Assembly (NCBI RefSeq): GCF_016518545.1
Contig: NZ_JACVTO010000006.1
Coordinates: forward strand, 186,001 to 250,000
DNA: 64,000 nucleotides
Source: Pseudomonas sp. S30
GTDB lineage: Bacteria; Pseudomonadota; Gammaproteobacteria; Pseudomonadales; Pseudomonadaceae
Direction: 5' to 3'
Below the pieces are notes generated by a model that saw only the letters and a program-made list of their open reading frames with translations, made no database searches and was not told the DNA's origin. Positions 56,254 through 64,000 of the stretch are shown piece after piece; the stretch's first letter is position 1; each line of letters opens with the position of its first letter. Made by a program: the position numbers and the translations under genes.

Positions 56254-57025
56254 GACTCACCTCCGGGTGGCCGCCCAACCGGGCCAGCGCGCAGGCATGC
56301 AGGTGGGTCACGGCCTTGAGGTCCGCGCCCACCAGCGGATACTCCGCCGCGCGCGGAACACCCGGTGGAAAGTGGCGGAACAGCCGCTCCCAGGCGGCGA
56401 GCTCGTCAGGCTGAGGCGGCACCGCGACCAGTCGCCCGTCACGGTTGCGCTCCACGCCCTTGCAATGCACGTAGCGCACCCATTGGCCCAGCTGATGGGC
56501 CGCCTGTGTCGCGGATTCGCCCTGCCACTGCCAGTTGCCGATGTCGAAGGTCATGCCGACCGGCAGCTCGGCCTGTTGCGCCCGCTGAAAGAAGCTCAGC
56601 AGGGCGTCCAGCCGCCCACCCTGGGCGGTCTGGTCGTTCTCGATCAGCAACAACGGATCGCCCGCCTTGAGCCAGGGTTGCAGGGCGGCCAGATCGCAGT
56701 CTGGACGCAAGTGGCCCAGTGAAACCTTGAGCGCGACGGCGCCGAGCGCGCGGGCGCTGGCCAGGGTGTGCGGCAAGCGGGGATCCGGCCCTCCCTGGCG
56801 CGTCCACAACTCCAGGGGTGAGGAGTAGACGCATTCCAGACCGCTTTGGGCGAGCGCCTGCTTGAACACCGGAACATCCGGCGGCGTGTCGAATAACTCC
56901 TCGCGCAGTTCGATGCAATCGACGCCGGCATCGGCCAGCAGCTCGATGAAGTGCAGTTGGCCGTATTGACGCACCAAGTCCGCGCCGTAACTGGAGAGGC
57001 TGATGGAGACAGGGTAGGGCTGCAT
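56246..57025 (-). CDS. kguE: KguE, AP-endonuclease-family TIM-barrel epimerase/isomerase-like protein
   Basis: A 259-residue xylose-isomerase-like TIM barrel (VSISLSSYGADLVRQYGQ start, CIELREELFD, FDIGNWQWQGE with likely metal ligands). It is the first gene of the kgu operon; its exact reaction in 2-ketogluconate use is unclear even in the type species. ATG at 57025 has AAGGA upstream and gives the usual N-terminus; a longer frame would run through the PtxS operator. Confidence 0.9.
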   Translation of the reverse strand: MQPYPVSISLSSYGADLVRQYGQLHFIELLADAGVDCIELREELFDTPPDVPVFKQALAQSGLECVYSSPLELWTRQGGPDPRLPHTLASARALGAVALKVSLGHLRPDCDLAALQPWLKAGDPLLLIENDQTAQGGRLDALLSFFQRAQQAELPVGMTFDIGNWQWQGESATQAAHQLGQWVRYVHCKGVERNRDGRLVAVPPQPDELAAWERLFRHFPPGVPRAAEYPLVGADLKAVTHLHACALARLGGHPEVSHA

Positions 57026-57048
57026 TGTTGTTGTCCTTATCGTTGCGA

Positions 57049-57062
57049 TGAAACCGGTTTCA
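57049..57062. promoter_or_regulatory. PtxS operator upstream of kguE
   Basis: The perfect 14-base palindrome TGAAACCGGTTTCA, identical to the PtxS site described in P. putida, lies 24 bases upstream of the kguE start. PtxS represses here until 2-ketogluconate binds it. Confidence 0.93.
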
Positions 57063-57100
57063 TTGTTCGGCGGAACGACCGCTTGGCCGTTCATGCGTGC

Positions 57101-58120
57101 TTAAAGCTGCTTGGGCGTGGAGCCGCGCACGATCAGCTGCGCTTTGAAATCGAGCCGACGGGGCGCGGCCTCGCTGCCGCGCAGGCGTTCGAGCAGGCAC
57201 TCGAAGGCGGCGCTGCCGATGCGTTCGGTCGGCTGTGCGAGTGCGCTGATGCCATCGCCCACCAGCGGGTACCACTCCAGTTCGTCGATGGCGATCAGCC
57301 CCGGGCCCTCCGATGCCAGTCGACCAGCCGCCTGTAGCGCCCGGGTGACCGCCAGGGTGGCGACTCCATTGAAGGTGAGCAGGGCCTGGGCGCCGTGATC
57401 GTTGCGCGCCAGGGCGTGCTGCAGGAGGTTGGGCAGTGCGTCGTCGAGCGTCAGCACGCGGCCCCGCAGGCCCTGGCGTCGCTGCACCGACGCGGTGAAC
57501 GCCTGCACCCGTTCATGACGGGAACTGGTGCCGTCGAGCGGCTCGCCGATGGCGATGACGTCGCGGTAGCCCTGGGCGTACAGGTGATCGAGGGCTTGTT
57601 CGACGGCGTCGGTGTTGTCCAGGCCGACCATATCGACCTGCAGGTCCTGCAGTTGCCGATCCACCAGCACCATCGGCAGGCTGCGATGCAGTTGCAGCAG
57701 CGCCCCCGGCTGGTGGCCGAGGGTATTCACGATCAGGCCTTCGACGTTGTAGGACTGCAAGGCGTGCAGGTGATGGCGCTCCTGCTCGTCGTCACGGTTG
57801 GTGTTGCACAGCATCAGGCTGTAGCCATGGCGGCGACAGGCCGTTTCAACGCCGTGGATCACCGCGACGGAGTAGGGGTTGAGAATATCGGCCACCAACA
57901 TGCCGATCAGCCGCGTCTGGCCGCGCTTCAGGCCGCGGGCCATCTGGTTAGGGCGATAGCCCAGGTGCTCGATGACCGCTGCCAGGCGCTGTGCGGTGGC
58001 GTCGGCGAGCAGTCGCCGATCACCGCCGATGTAGCGCGATACCGTGGCCTTGGAAACGCCTGCGGCTTTCGCCACTTCGCTGATGGTGACCCGGGCAGGG
58101 GTGAGGGATTCGGTGGTCAT
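57101..58120 (-). CDS. ptxS: PtxS, LacI-family repressor of the kgu operon
   Basis: A 339-residue LacI regulator: N-terminal HTH (VTISEVAKAAGVSKATVSRYIGG), hinge helix region YRPNQMARGLKRGQTRLIG, and a periplasmic-binding-protein-like effector domain (about 65-335). It is known to bind 2-ketogluconate and to repress ptxS and kgu; in P. aeruginosa it also affects toxA via PtxR. It lies directly upstream of kguE on the same strand, with operators before both. Confidence 0.95.
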   Translation of the reverse strand: MTTESLTPARVTISEVAKAAGVSKATVSRYIGGDRRLLADATAQRLAAVIEHLGYRPNQMARGLKRGQTRLIGMLVADILNPYSVAVIHGVETACRRHGYSLMLCNTNRDDEQERHHLHALQSYNVEGLIVNTLGHQPGALLQLHRSLPMVLVDRQLQDLQVDMVGLDNTDAVEQALDHLYAQGYRDVIAIGEPLDGTSSRHERVQAFTASVQRRQGLRGRVLTLDDALPNLLQHALARNDHGAQALLTFNGVATLAVTRALQAAGRLASEGPGLIAIDELEWYPLVGDGISALAQPTERIGSAAFECLLERLRGSEAAPRRLDFKAQLIVRGSTPKQL

Positions 58121-58151
58121 TGCGGGCCTTGTTGGCGTTGTAATGGGCGAA

Positions 58152-58165
58152 TGAAACCGGTTTCA
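58152..58165. promoter_or_regulatory. PtxS operator upstream of ptxS
   Basis: A second perfect TGAAACCGGTTTCA palindrome, 32 bases upstream of the ptxS start, consistent with autorepression. Confidence 0.93.
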
Positions 58166-58230
58166 ATACAGCAAATGTTGGCTGATTCGTCAACCCACCG
58201 CTGGTCTGGAATGTTGCGCGGCCTGATCCA

Positions 58231-58473
58231 TACCGCGTTGAATTCCGGGCGATTCGCGACCGCCTGGCGGCCACGGTCCGTCAGCCGATCATGCTCGAAG
58301 ATGGCAGCGCCCAGTCAGGTGCCAGCATCTGTGTGGTGCTGTGCGAGCCGGGCCATGGACACGACGGCGACGCGCTGCTCGAGGCTGCCGACGCGGCGAT
58401 GTAGCAGGCCAGGCAACTGGGCAAAGATCGCTGGCTGTTCGCCGACGAATGCAGCGCGCAGCCCGAGGACTAG
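58231..58473 (+). pseudogene. 3' remnant of a GGDEF-domain (diguanylate cyclase) gene
   Basis: One reading frame encodes the end of a GGDEF domain: FRAIRDRLAATVRQPIML, then SGASICVVLCEPGHGHDGDALLEAADAAM, a stop (TAG at 58402-58404) where the family has Tyr, then QARQLGKDRWLFADE. The N-terminal two thirds, including the GGDEF motif, are missing and no start is present, so it is dead. It sits between the ptxS operator and the TonB-dependent receptor gene. The rest of 58121-58522 shows nothing else. Confidence 0.75.
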
Positions 58474-58522
58474 GTCTAGGACGGATCCCCGCGTCCGTTG
58501 TCCTGACTGACCGACGCAGGCT

Positions 58523-60655
58523 TCAGAAACTGACCGAGGCGCTCAAGCGTGCCGTACGCGGTGCACCTTGGAACAGGTAGTCGTCGCCCAAGTAGTCGCC
58601 CACGTCACGCCAGTAGCGCTTGTCGAACAGGTTATCGACGCTCAGGCGCACCACCGTGTCGTAGTCGCCCAGGCGCAGGCGGTAGCGACTGCCGAGGTCG
58701 AACACGGTGTAGCCGCCGACCTGCACGTTACCCGCCTGATTGGCGTATTTGCTGGCGCTGTAGCGCACCCCGCCGAGCAGGGCCAGACCGGGCAATGGCA
58801 GGCTGTATTCGGCTTGCAGTGCGGCACGCAGGCGCGGCACGTTGATCGCCTGGTGATCTTCGTAGGCCTGGGTCCCGGTGTCCTGCACGCGGGCGCGGAT
58901 CGCGGCGGCGCTGGCATGGACCTGCAAGGTGGGCGTGACCCAGCCGCTGGCGCCCAGCTCCAGGCCGGTGTTCTTCTGCTGGCCCTGCTGCACGTAGGTA
59001 GGCGCCGCGCCTTCGTTGGGACGGGCGTACTGGTAGGCCTGGCGGATCTGGAACAGCGCTGCAGTCAGGCTGATGCCCTGCCATTGGTGCTTGATGCCCA
59101 GCTCCAGCTGGCGCGACAGGGTCGGGGCGAGGATTTCACTGGCATTGCTGGCGAACCAGGGCGCCGTGCCGCCGGCCGACAGGCCCTTGGACCAGCTGGC
59201 GTAAAGCGTGGTGTCGGGCTGCGGCTTGTAGATCAGCGCAGCGTTGGGCAGCAGCTGGTACTGGCGAGTGTGCCGGCCGGCATTGCCAACCTGGTCCCAG
59301 GTCCGCTCGTCCAAGCGCACCTCACGGGCGCCGAGTACGGTCTGCCAGTGGTCGTCGAAGCTGATCCGGTCGCTGACGAACAGGCCGTACTGGCGGCTGT
59401 CCAGTCGACGTTCACTGTGCCCCAGCGGATTGTCCGAGGGGGTGTAGGGCGGCGCGCCGGTGTCGATATTGCCAATGCCGCGCCACTCGTTGTAGGTGGG
59501 CCGCTGATCCAGCGTGCGGCGCTGCGCGCTGCTGCCCAGGGTGAGGGCGTGAGCGACGCCCAGGGCCTGGAACTGGCCTTCCAGGGTAGCCTGGAGCATG
59601 TCGGTACGGCGGGTGTCGTCGGGGCTGCGGTAGTCGTAGAGGCCGTAGTCTCCGTTGCTGGCGAAAAAGGCGTCGTCGTTCGAGCCCCAAGCGAATGCGC
59701 TGTAGTCGTCGATCACCACCTGGCTGCGCGAGGCACCGAGGGTGGCCGTCCAGGCGTCGTCCAGGCGGTACTGGTAACGCCCGCCCAGGTTCAGCGAATC
59801 GTTCTGCACAGGCTTGGCCCATGACTGGTAGGCGAGGCGGTCGTGCGGATCGATGTCGCGTGGCACCTGGGCGCCGCCGAGCAGCTGGTAGCCGGGTACC
59901 GAGTACTGCTCGCGGTGCTGGTATTCGGCGTCGAGTTGCAGCGTGGCGTTGGCGTCGATCTGCCAGTCGAAGGCCAGGGAGGCGAAGTCGCGCCGCCCGT
60001 CGGCATGGTCGACATAGCTGCGCAAGTCTTCATGGGCCAGGTTCGCACGCAGGCCGAACTGCTTCTGGCTGCCGAACCAGCCGCCCAGGTCGGTCGCCAG
60101 GTAGCGCTCGCCCTGATCGTTGGTGGAGACGGTCACCGAGCGCACGTCCTCGGCGCGCTTGGTCACGTAGTTGATCAGCCCACCAGGTTCCGACACGCCG
60201 CTCTGCAGGCCGCTCAGTCCTTTGAGCAATTCGACCTGCTGCTTGTTTTCCAGCGCGACGTTCTGCTCGCCGGCGATGGTCTGGCCGTTGATCCTGTAGC
60301 TGTTGGCGGCATCGAGGGTGAAGCCGCGCACGTTGAAGTTCTCGTAGTAACCGATCGGCGCGTAGCTTTCGCCCACCGAGGCATCGCTCTGCAGCACCTG
60401 GCTGAGCAGGCGCACCTGCCGGTCATCGAGCAGTTGGCGGCTGAAGACACTGATGGAGGCCGGTGTGTCGAGCACCGGGGCCGACCCCCAGCCGCCGACC
60501 TGGGCTTGCGTGGCCTGGTAGTCCTGGTCCGCCGAGCGTTCGCTGATCTGCACGGGAGCCAGTTCGAGCTGCTCGGCGGCATGACCTGGCCAGGCCTGCA
60601 GCGCCAGTCCCAGCCCCAGCAATCCAATGGGTAAACGAGGGCGAAGCGGGGACAT
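58523..60655 (-). CDS. TonB-dependent siderophore receptor
   Basis: A 710-residue outer-membrane receptor: signal peptide (about 1-26, ending PGHAA), a plug domain (about 45-170; TPASISVFSRQLLDDRQ, NVRGFTLDAANSYRING, KQQVELLKGLSGLQSGV), and a 22-strand barrel ending in the terminal Phe (RTARLSASVSF). No extra N-terminal signalling domain is present, so it is not a FecA-type sensor. The ligand is unknown; the ferric-siderophore class is from plug similarity. No convincing Fur box was seen in the upstream 470 bases. Confidence 0.92.
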   Translation of the reverse strand: MSPLRPRLPIGLLGLGLALQAWPGHAAEQLELAPVQISERSADQDYQATQAQVGGWGSAPVLDTPASISVFSRQLLDDRQVRLLSQVLQSDASVGESYAPIGYYENFNVRGFTLDAANSYRINGQTIAGEQNVALENKQQVELLKGLSGLQSGVSEPGGLINYVTKRAEDVRSVTVSTNDQGERYLATDLGGWFGSQKQFGLRANLAHEDLRSYVDHADGRRDFASLAFDWQIDANATLQLDAEYQHREQYSVPGYQLLGGAQVPRDIDPHDRLAYQSWAKPVQNDSLNLGGRYQYRLDDAWTATLGASRSQVVIDDYSAFAWGSNDDAFFASNGDYGLYDYRSPDDTRRTDMLQATLEGQFQALGVAHALTLGSSAQRRTLDQRPTYNEWRGIGNIDTGAPPYTPSDNPLGHSERRLDSRQYGLFVSDRISFDDHWQTVLGAREVRLDERTWDQVGNAGRHTRQYQLLPNAALIYKPQPDTTLYASWSKGLSAGGTAPWFASNASEILAPTLSRQLELGIKHQWQGISLTAALFQIRQAYQYARPNEGAAPTYVQQGQQKNTGLELGASGWVTPTLQVHASAAAIRARVQDTGTQAYEDHQAINVPRLRAALQAEYSLPLPGLALLGGVRYSASKYANQAGNVQVGGYTVFDLGSRYRLRLGDYDTVVRLSVDNLFDKRYWRDVGDYLGDDYLFQGAPRTARLSASVSF

Positions 60656-61047
60656 GCGCGAGCTCCTGGGGGACGAGGCGGCGGCCAGCGGGCGGCGGCG
60701 GGGAAAAGGGCCGACATCCTAGCAGGCTGGCGATGGGGACGGGGGAACAAGCGACGCAGCAGGGGCGAGGGAGCCGTCGACTAGTGGTACGAATGTCGCG
60801 CAACGCGCATCAGGGTGATCAGGAATGATGCCAGTGGCGTGTCGCCTTTTCATAATTAAAGTTCTCGCTGGTGAATAATGAACCGTGGGTCACGATATGA
60901 ACGGTGGTCCTGCTCCCTATTATCGGCGGTTATCTGTTTGCGCAAATAACCCTAAACTTCGACAAGGTTGGCAATTCGAATAACTGGCGTCAAAAAAGTG
61001 CTGGACACCAAGTTTCAATATGTGTCAGTTTTTTTGCGCCTCACAAG

Positions 61048-61071
61048 GGCGAGTGACAGGATGCTCTCGCC
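61048..61071 (+). promoter_or_regulatory. Leader hairpin of aprA with GGA in the loop
   Basis: GGCGAG (61048-61053) pairs with CTCGCC (61066-61071); the 12-base loop TGACAGGATGCT presents GGA, as in RsmA/CsrA targets. Located about 60 bases before the aprA start. Confidence 0.5.
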
Positions 61072-61112
61072 GATGTTTGAGAGTTCCTGTCGAACTTCAA
61101 TCATTTCCGCAA

Positions 61113-61121
61113 ACAAGGAAG
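61113..61121 (+). promoter_or_regulatory. Candidate RsmA/CsrA site over the aprA ribosome site
   Basis: ACAAGGAAG overlaps the AGGA ribosome site of aprA, 8 bases from the ATG, and matches the CsrA consensus ACARGGAUG at 8 of 9 positions. RsmA control of aprA is established in P. protegens, so translational repression here is likely. Confidence 0.6.
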
Positions 61122-61128
61122 TGTCTGC

Positions 61129-62586
61129 ATGTCCAAAGTCAACGATAAGGCAATACTGGCTGCCGCTTCGGTGCTGCAGCCCAGTGGAAGCAGTTCGGCC
61201 TACGGGCTGATCAACAGCTTCGCCCACCAGTACGATCGCGGTGGCGCGAAGATCAACGGCAAGACTTCGTTCACCGTCGACCAGGCCGCCAACCAGCTGC
61301 TGCGCGACGGCGCGTCCTGGAAGGACCTGAACAAGGATGGCACCATCAGCCTCACCTACACCTTCCTGACCAAGGCACCGTCGGACTTCGTCAGCCGTGG
61401 GCTGGGCACCTTCAGCCAGTTCAATACCCAGCAGAAGGCCCAGGCCAAGCTGGCCATGCAGTCCTGGTCCGATGTCGCCAAGGTCACCTTCACCGAGTCG
61501 GCTTCCGGTGGCGACGGGCACATGACCTTCGGCAACTACAGTGCCAACGACGGCGGCGCGGCGTTCGCCTACCTGCCGTTCGACGGCGCCGGGTCGCACA
61601 AGGGCGAGTCCTGGTATCTGGTCAACAGTGGCTACCAGGTCAACATCAGCCCGGATACCGGCAACTACGGGCGCCAGACCCTGACCCACGAGATCGGCCA
61701 CACCCTGGGCCTGTCACACCCTGGCGACTACAACGCCGGGGAAGGCAACCCCAGCTACCGGGACGCCTCGTATGCCCAGGACACCCGTGGCTACAGCGTG
61801 ATGAGCTACTGGAGCGAGAGCAACACCGCGCAGAACTTCGTCAAGGGCGGCGGCCAGTACTACGCTTCCGCGCCCTTGCTGGACGACATCGCGGCGATCC
61901 AGAAGCTCTATGGCGCCAACTACGCCACGCGCTCCGGCGACACGGTGTACGGCTTCAATTCCACCGCAGACCGCGATTTCTACTCCGCGACTTCGGCCTC
62001 TTCCAAACTGGTGTTCACCGTGTGGGACGGCGGTGGCAACGATACCCTGGACTTCTCCGGGTTCACCCAGAACCAGAAGATCAACCTCAACGAAACCGCG
62101 TTCTCCGACGTCGGCGGCATGGTCGGCAACGTCTCGATCGCCAAGGGCGTGACCGTGGAGAATGCGTTCGGTGGCTCGGGCAACGACCTGCTGATCGGTA
62201 ATGCGGTAGCCAACGTGCTCAAGGGCGGTGCCGGCAACGACATCATCTACGGCGGTGGCGGGGCCGATACGCTGTGGGGGGGCAGTGGCGCGGACACCTT
62301 CGTCTACGCGGCGGTCAGCGACTCCACCGCCAAGGCGCCGGACCGGATCATGGATTTCGTCAGCGGTCAGGACAAGATCGATCTGTCGGCCATCCCATCC
62401 TTCGCCCAGAGCAAGTTGCCACTGGCCTTCGTCAACAGCTTCAGCGGCCATGCCGGCGAAGCGGTACTCAGCTATGACCAGGCCACCAACCTGGGCAGCC
62501 TGGCGATCGACTTCACCGGCAACAGCCTGGCGGACTTCCTGGTGACCACCGTAGGGCAGGCGGTCACCACGGATATCGTGGTCTGA
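61129..62586 (+). CDS. aprA: Serralysin-type alkaline metalloprotease AprA
   Basis: A secreted M10B zinc protease of 485 residues, exported by the AprDEF type I system. The zinc site is [11 protein letters not shown] (residues 187-197), with the Met-turn SVMSYW (Met225). The C-terminal half contains RTX calcium repeats (about 345-390; [33 protein letters not shown]), and the protein ends in TDIVV, the hydrophobic type I signal. There is no Sec signal; a short N-terminal propeptide is expected. The leader carries RsmA-type sites. It is known as an insect virulence factor in P. entomophila. Confidence 0.97.
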   Translation: MSKVNDKAILAAASVLQPSGSSSAYGLINSFAHQYDRGGAKINGKTSFTVDQAANQLLRDGASWKDLNKDGTISLTYTFLTKAPSDFVSRGLGTFSQFNTQQKAQAKLAMQSWSDVAKVTFTESASGGDGHMTFGNYSANDGGAAFAYLPFDGAGSHKGESWYLVNSGYQVNISPDTGNYGRQTLTHEIGHTLGLSHPGDYNAGEGNPSYRDASYAQDTRGYSVMSYWSESNTAQNFVKGGGQYYASAPLLDDIAAIQKLYGANYATRSGDTVYGFNSTADRDFYSATSASSKLVFTVWDGGGNDTLDFSGFTQNQKINLNETAFSDVGGMVGNVSIAKGVTVENAFGGSGNDLLIGNAVANVLKGGAGNDIIYGGGGADTLWGGSGADTFVYAAVSDSTAKAPDRIMDFVSGQDKIDLSAIPSFAQSKLPLAFVNSFSGHAGEAVLSYDQATNLGSLAIDFTGNSLADFLVTTVGQAVTTDIVV

Positions 62587-62591
62587 CCTGA

Positions 62592-62626
62592 CGAGGCGGC
62601 CCGCGAAGCATGCGGGCCGCCCTCGC
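62592..62626 (+). terminator. Strong intercistronic hairpin between aprA and aprI
   Basis: GGCGGCCCGC (62595-62604) pairs perfectly with GCGGGCCGCC (62612-62621) around a 7-base loop; flanking CGAG and CTCG extend the stem across a one-base bulge. No T-run follows, so it more likely stabilises aprA mRNA or attenuates read-through than stops all transcription. Confidence 0.6.
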
Positions 62627-62641
62627 CACGGAGGTGGACGA

Positions 62642-63022
62642 ATGCCGTTAGTCAAACCCATGATCGCGCTGGGCGCGATCGCCCTGATATCGATGACCGA
62701 GGTAGGTATGGCGAGCAGCCTGCTACTCCCCAGCGCCGCGCAACTGGCCGGGCGCTGGCAGCTTCATGCGCAACCCGGGCCAGCGCAGCCGTGCACCCTG
62801 CACCTGGACGCTGCGCAAGGTGCGTTGGACGGCGACCTGAGCTGTGCCCAGGCGCTGCTTGGCATGCGCCCCGCCAGTTGGTTGATCACGCCGGATACCT
62901 TGGCGCTGGTCGCTGCCGATGGCAGCACCGTGGTGCATTTCAGCCGGCAGGATGAGCACCGCTACAGCGGCACTTCGCCCGAGGGTGGAACGCTGCTGCT
63001 CGAACGCCTGGATATTCACTGA
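62642..63022 (+). CDS. aprI: Alkaline protease inhibitor AprI (Inh family)
   Basis: A 126-residue periplasmic inhibitor of AprA. A signal peptide (about 1-24, ending GMA) exposes the mature start SSLLLPSAAQLAGRW, whose N-terminal residues enter the protease active site in this family. The beta-barrel body has two cysteines (QPCTLHL and DLSCAQA) placed for the conserved disulfide. It protects the cell from its own protease. It follows aprA by 55 bases, past a strong hairpin; GGAGG precedes the ATG. Confidence 0.93.
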   Translation: MPLVKPMIALGAIALISMTEVGMASSLLLPSAAQLAGRWQLHAQPGPAQPCTLHLDAAQGALDGDLSCAQALLGMRPASWLITPDTLALVAADGSTVVHFSRQDEHRYSGTSPEGGTLLLERLDIH

Positions 63023-63056
63023 CCCGGCCAAGTTACAACGGTAATAAGGGCGAAAC

Positions 63057-64000
63057 ATGAAACTTCCGAGCCACAAGCCCGGTGCACTTCTGTGGGCGGC
63101 ACTTGGCGAATTCAAATCGACGTTGATCAGCGTGGGTTGTTTCACCGCGCTGATCAATATTCTCATGCTGGTGCCATCGATTTACATGTTGCAAGTGTAC
63201 GACCGTGTACTCAGTTCGCAGAACCAGACAACATTGTGGATGCTGACCTTGATGGTGGTCGGCTTCTTTTTCTATATGGGCGTGCTGGAGGCGGTACGCA
63301 GTTTCATCGTGATCCGCGTCGGTCACCGGCTGGAGCAACGCTTCAACCTGACGGTGTATCGCGCCGCCTTCGAGCGCAACCTGCGCCAGGGTGACGGCGC
63401 CGCAGGTCAGGCGCTCACCGACATGACCCAGGTACGCCAGTTCGTGACTGGCCCTGCCTTGTTCGCCTTCTTCGATGCGCCCTGGTTTCCGGTGTACCTG
63501 GCGGTGATCTTCCTGTTCAACGTCTGGCTGGGGGTGCTGGCCAGTGCCGGTGCGGCGCTGCTGGTGGTGCTGGCCGTGCTCAACGAGCGCCTCACCCATC
63601 GCCCGCTGGCCGAGGCCAGCCGCTTGCAGCAGCAGTCCAGCCACCTGGCCGCCAGCCAGTTGCTCAATGCCGAGAGCATCCAGGCCATGGGCATGCTGGG
63701 TGCCCTGCGCCAGCGCTGGTTCGCCCTGCATGGGCGCTTTCTGGAGCTGCAGAACCAGGCCAGCGACACCTCGGCGGTGATCACCGCGACCAGCAAGGCC
63801 CTGCGCCTGTGCTTGCAGTCGCTGGTGCTCGGGCTGGGGGCGCTGCTGGTGATCGAGGGGCAGATGACGCCGGGCATGATGATCGCCGGGTCGATCCTGA
63901 TGGGGCGGGTCCTGGCGCCGATCGACCAGCTCATCGCGGTATGGAAGCAGTGGAGCGGCGCGCAACTGGCCTATCGTCGCCTGGATGCACTGCTGTGCGA
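63057..64000 (+). CDS. aprD: Type I secretion ABC transporter AprD (partial, cut by window end)
   Basis: The first 314 codons of the inner-membrane ATPase of the AprDEF exporter. The visible part is the transmembrane domain: membrane helices at about 22-45 and 62-80, [24 protein letters not shown], then [24 protein letters not shown] and [17 protein letters not shown], all hallmarks of PrtD/AprD/HlyB-like transporters without a C39 peptidase domain. The nucleotide-binding domain lies beyond the window. The ATG is 34 bases after the aprI stop. Confidence 0.95.
   Translation, partial: MKLPSHKPGALLWAALGEFKSTLISVGCFTALINILMLVPSIYMLQVYDRVLSSQNQTTLWMLTLMVVGFFFYMGVLEAVRSFIVIRVGHRLEQRFNLTVYRAAFERNLRQGDGAAGQALTDMTQVRQFVTGPALFAFFDAPWFPVYLAVIFLFNVWLGVLASAGAALLVVLAVLNERLTHRPLAEASRLQQQSSHLAASQLLNAESIQAMGMLGALRQRWFALHGRFLELQNQASDTSAVITATSKALRLCLQSLVLGLGALLVIEGQMTPGMMIAGSILMGRVLAPIDQLIAVWKQWSGAQLAYRRLDALLC

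Larger units (their letters stand above)
60656..61128. other. Divergent region between TonB receptor and aprA
   Basis: About 470 bases, GC-rich near the receptor and A/T-rich from about 60850. It must hold promoters for both genes; none matched a consensus well. The last 90 bases are the aprA leader with a hairpin and an RsmA-type site (listed separately). No gene was seen. Confidence 0.6.

Noticed and set aside
58568..59824. 418-codon plus-strand open frame
   Set aside because: It is antisense to the barrel of the TonB-dependent receptor and has no domain features.
60656..60900. Fur box for the TonB-dependent receptor
   Set aside because: A/T-rich pieces such as GAATAATGAAC occur, but none approaches the 19-base Fur palindrome.

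Overview
The window is chromosomal DNA of a fluorescent Pseudomonas, most likely of the P. putida / P. entomophila side of the genus. The evidence is gene content and order: an O-antigen locus running from wzz to wbpM and followed by comEA, a DUF2897 gene and pyrF; a ptxS-kguEKTD 2-ketogluconate operon; a DUF3509 gene; and an alkaline-protease locus aprA-aprI-aprD. The species call is an inference from family knowledge, not from a search.

Bases 37-23529 hold an O-specific antigen locus of the Wzx/Wzy type. Chain-length regulator wzz is separated from the rest by a 1.25-kb gap that looks like decayed DNA. Then come wecB and wecC (UDP-ManNAcA), manC, gmd and rmd (GDP-D-rhamnose), a glycosyltransferase, AT-richer wzx and wzy, an asparagine-synthase-like amidotransferase, a fused two-domain oxidoreductase with a heparinase-like protein, a second glycosyltransferase, a PglC-like phosphoglycosyl transferase, a PglD-like acetyltransferase, a PglE-like aminotransferase and WbpM. 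Three nucleotide-sugar routes match one initiating transferase plus two glycosyltransferases, so I infer a three-sugar repeat starting with a diacetamido-trideoxyhexose.

Bases 23530-52800 are mostly core genome: comEA, a 54-codon DUF2897 gene, pyrF, oxidoreductases, an MFS exporter facing a MocR-type regulator, benE, a GST, a thioredoxin-fold protein, folE, an Smr protein, a cysteine hydrolase, prmB, aroC, an MFS transporter, a divergent acireductone-dioxygenase-like cupin, DUF3509, an ankyrin protein, a ZIP transporter, an LTA-synthase-like enzyme, rraB, a cytochrome fusion, a glutamine amidotransferase, corA, an acyltransferase and a crotonase. A palindromic MITE-like element lies at 30773-30937.

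Bases 52827-64000 hold tRNA-Ser(GGA) with its own promoter and terminator; the kgu operon with two perfect PtxS operators; a nonsense-mutated 3' remnant of a GGDEF gene; a TonB-dependent receptor; and the start of the alkaline-protease type I secretion locus, with aprD cut by the window end. The aprA leader carries candidate RsmA sites, and a strong hairpin separates aprA from aprI.

No rRNA, CRISPR array, intact insertion sequence, phage or recognised defence system is visible.
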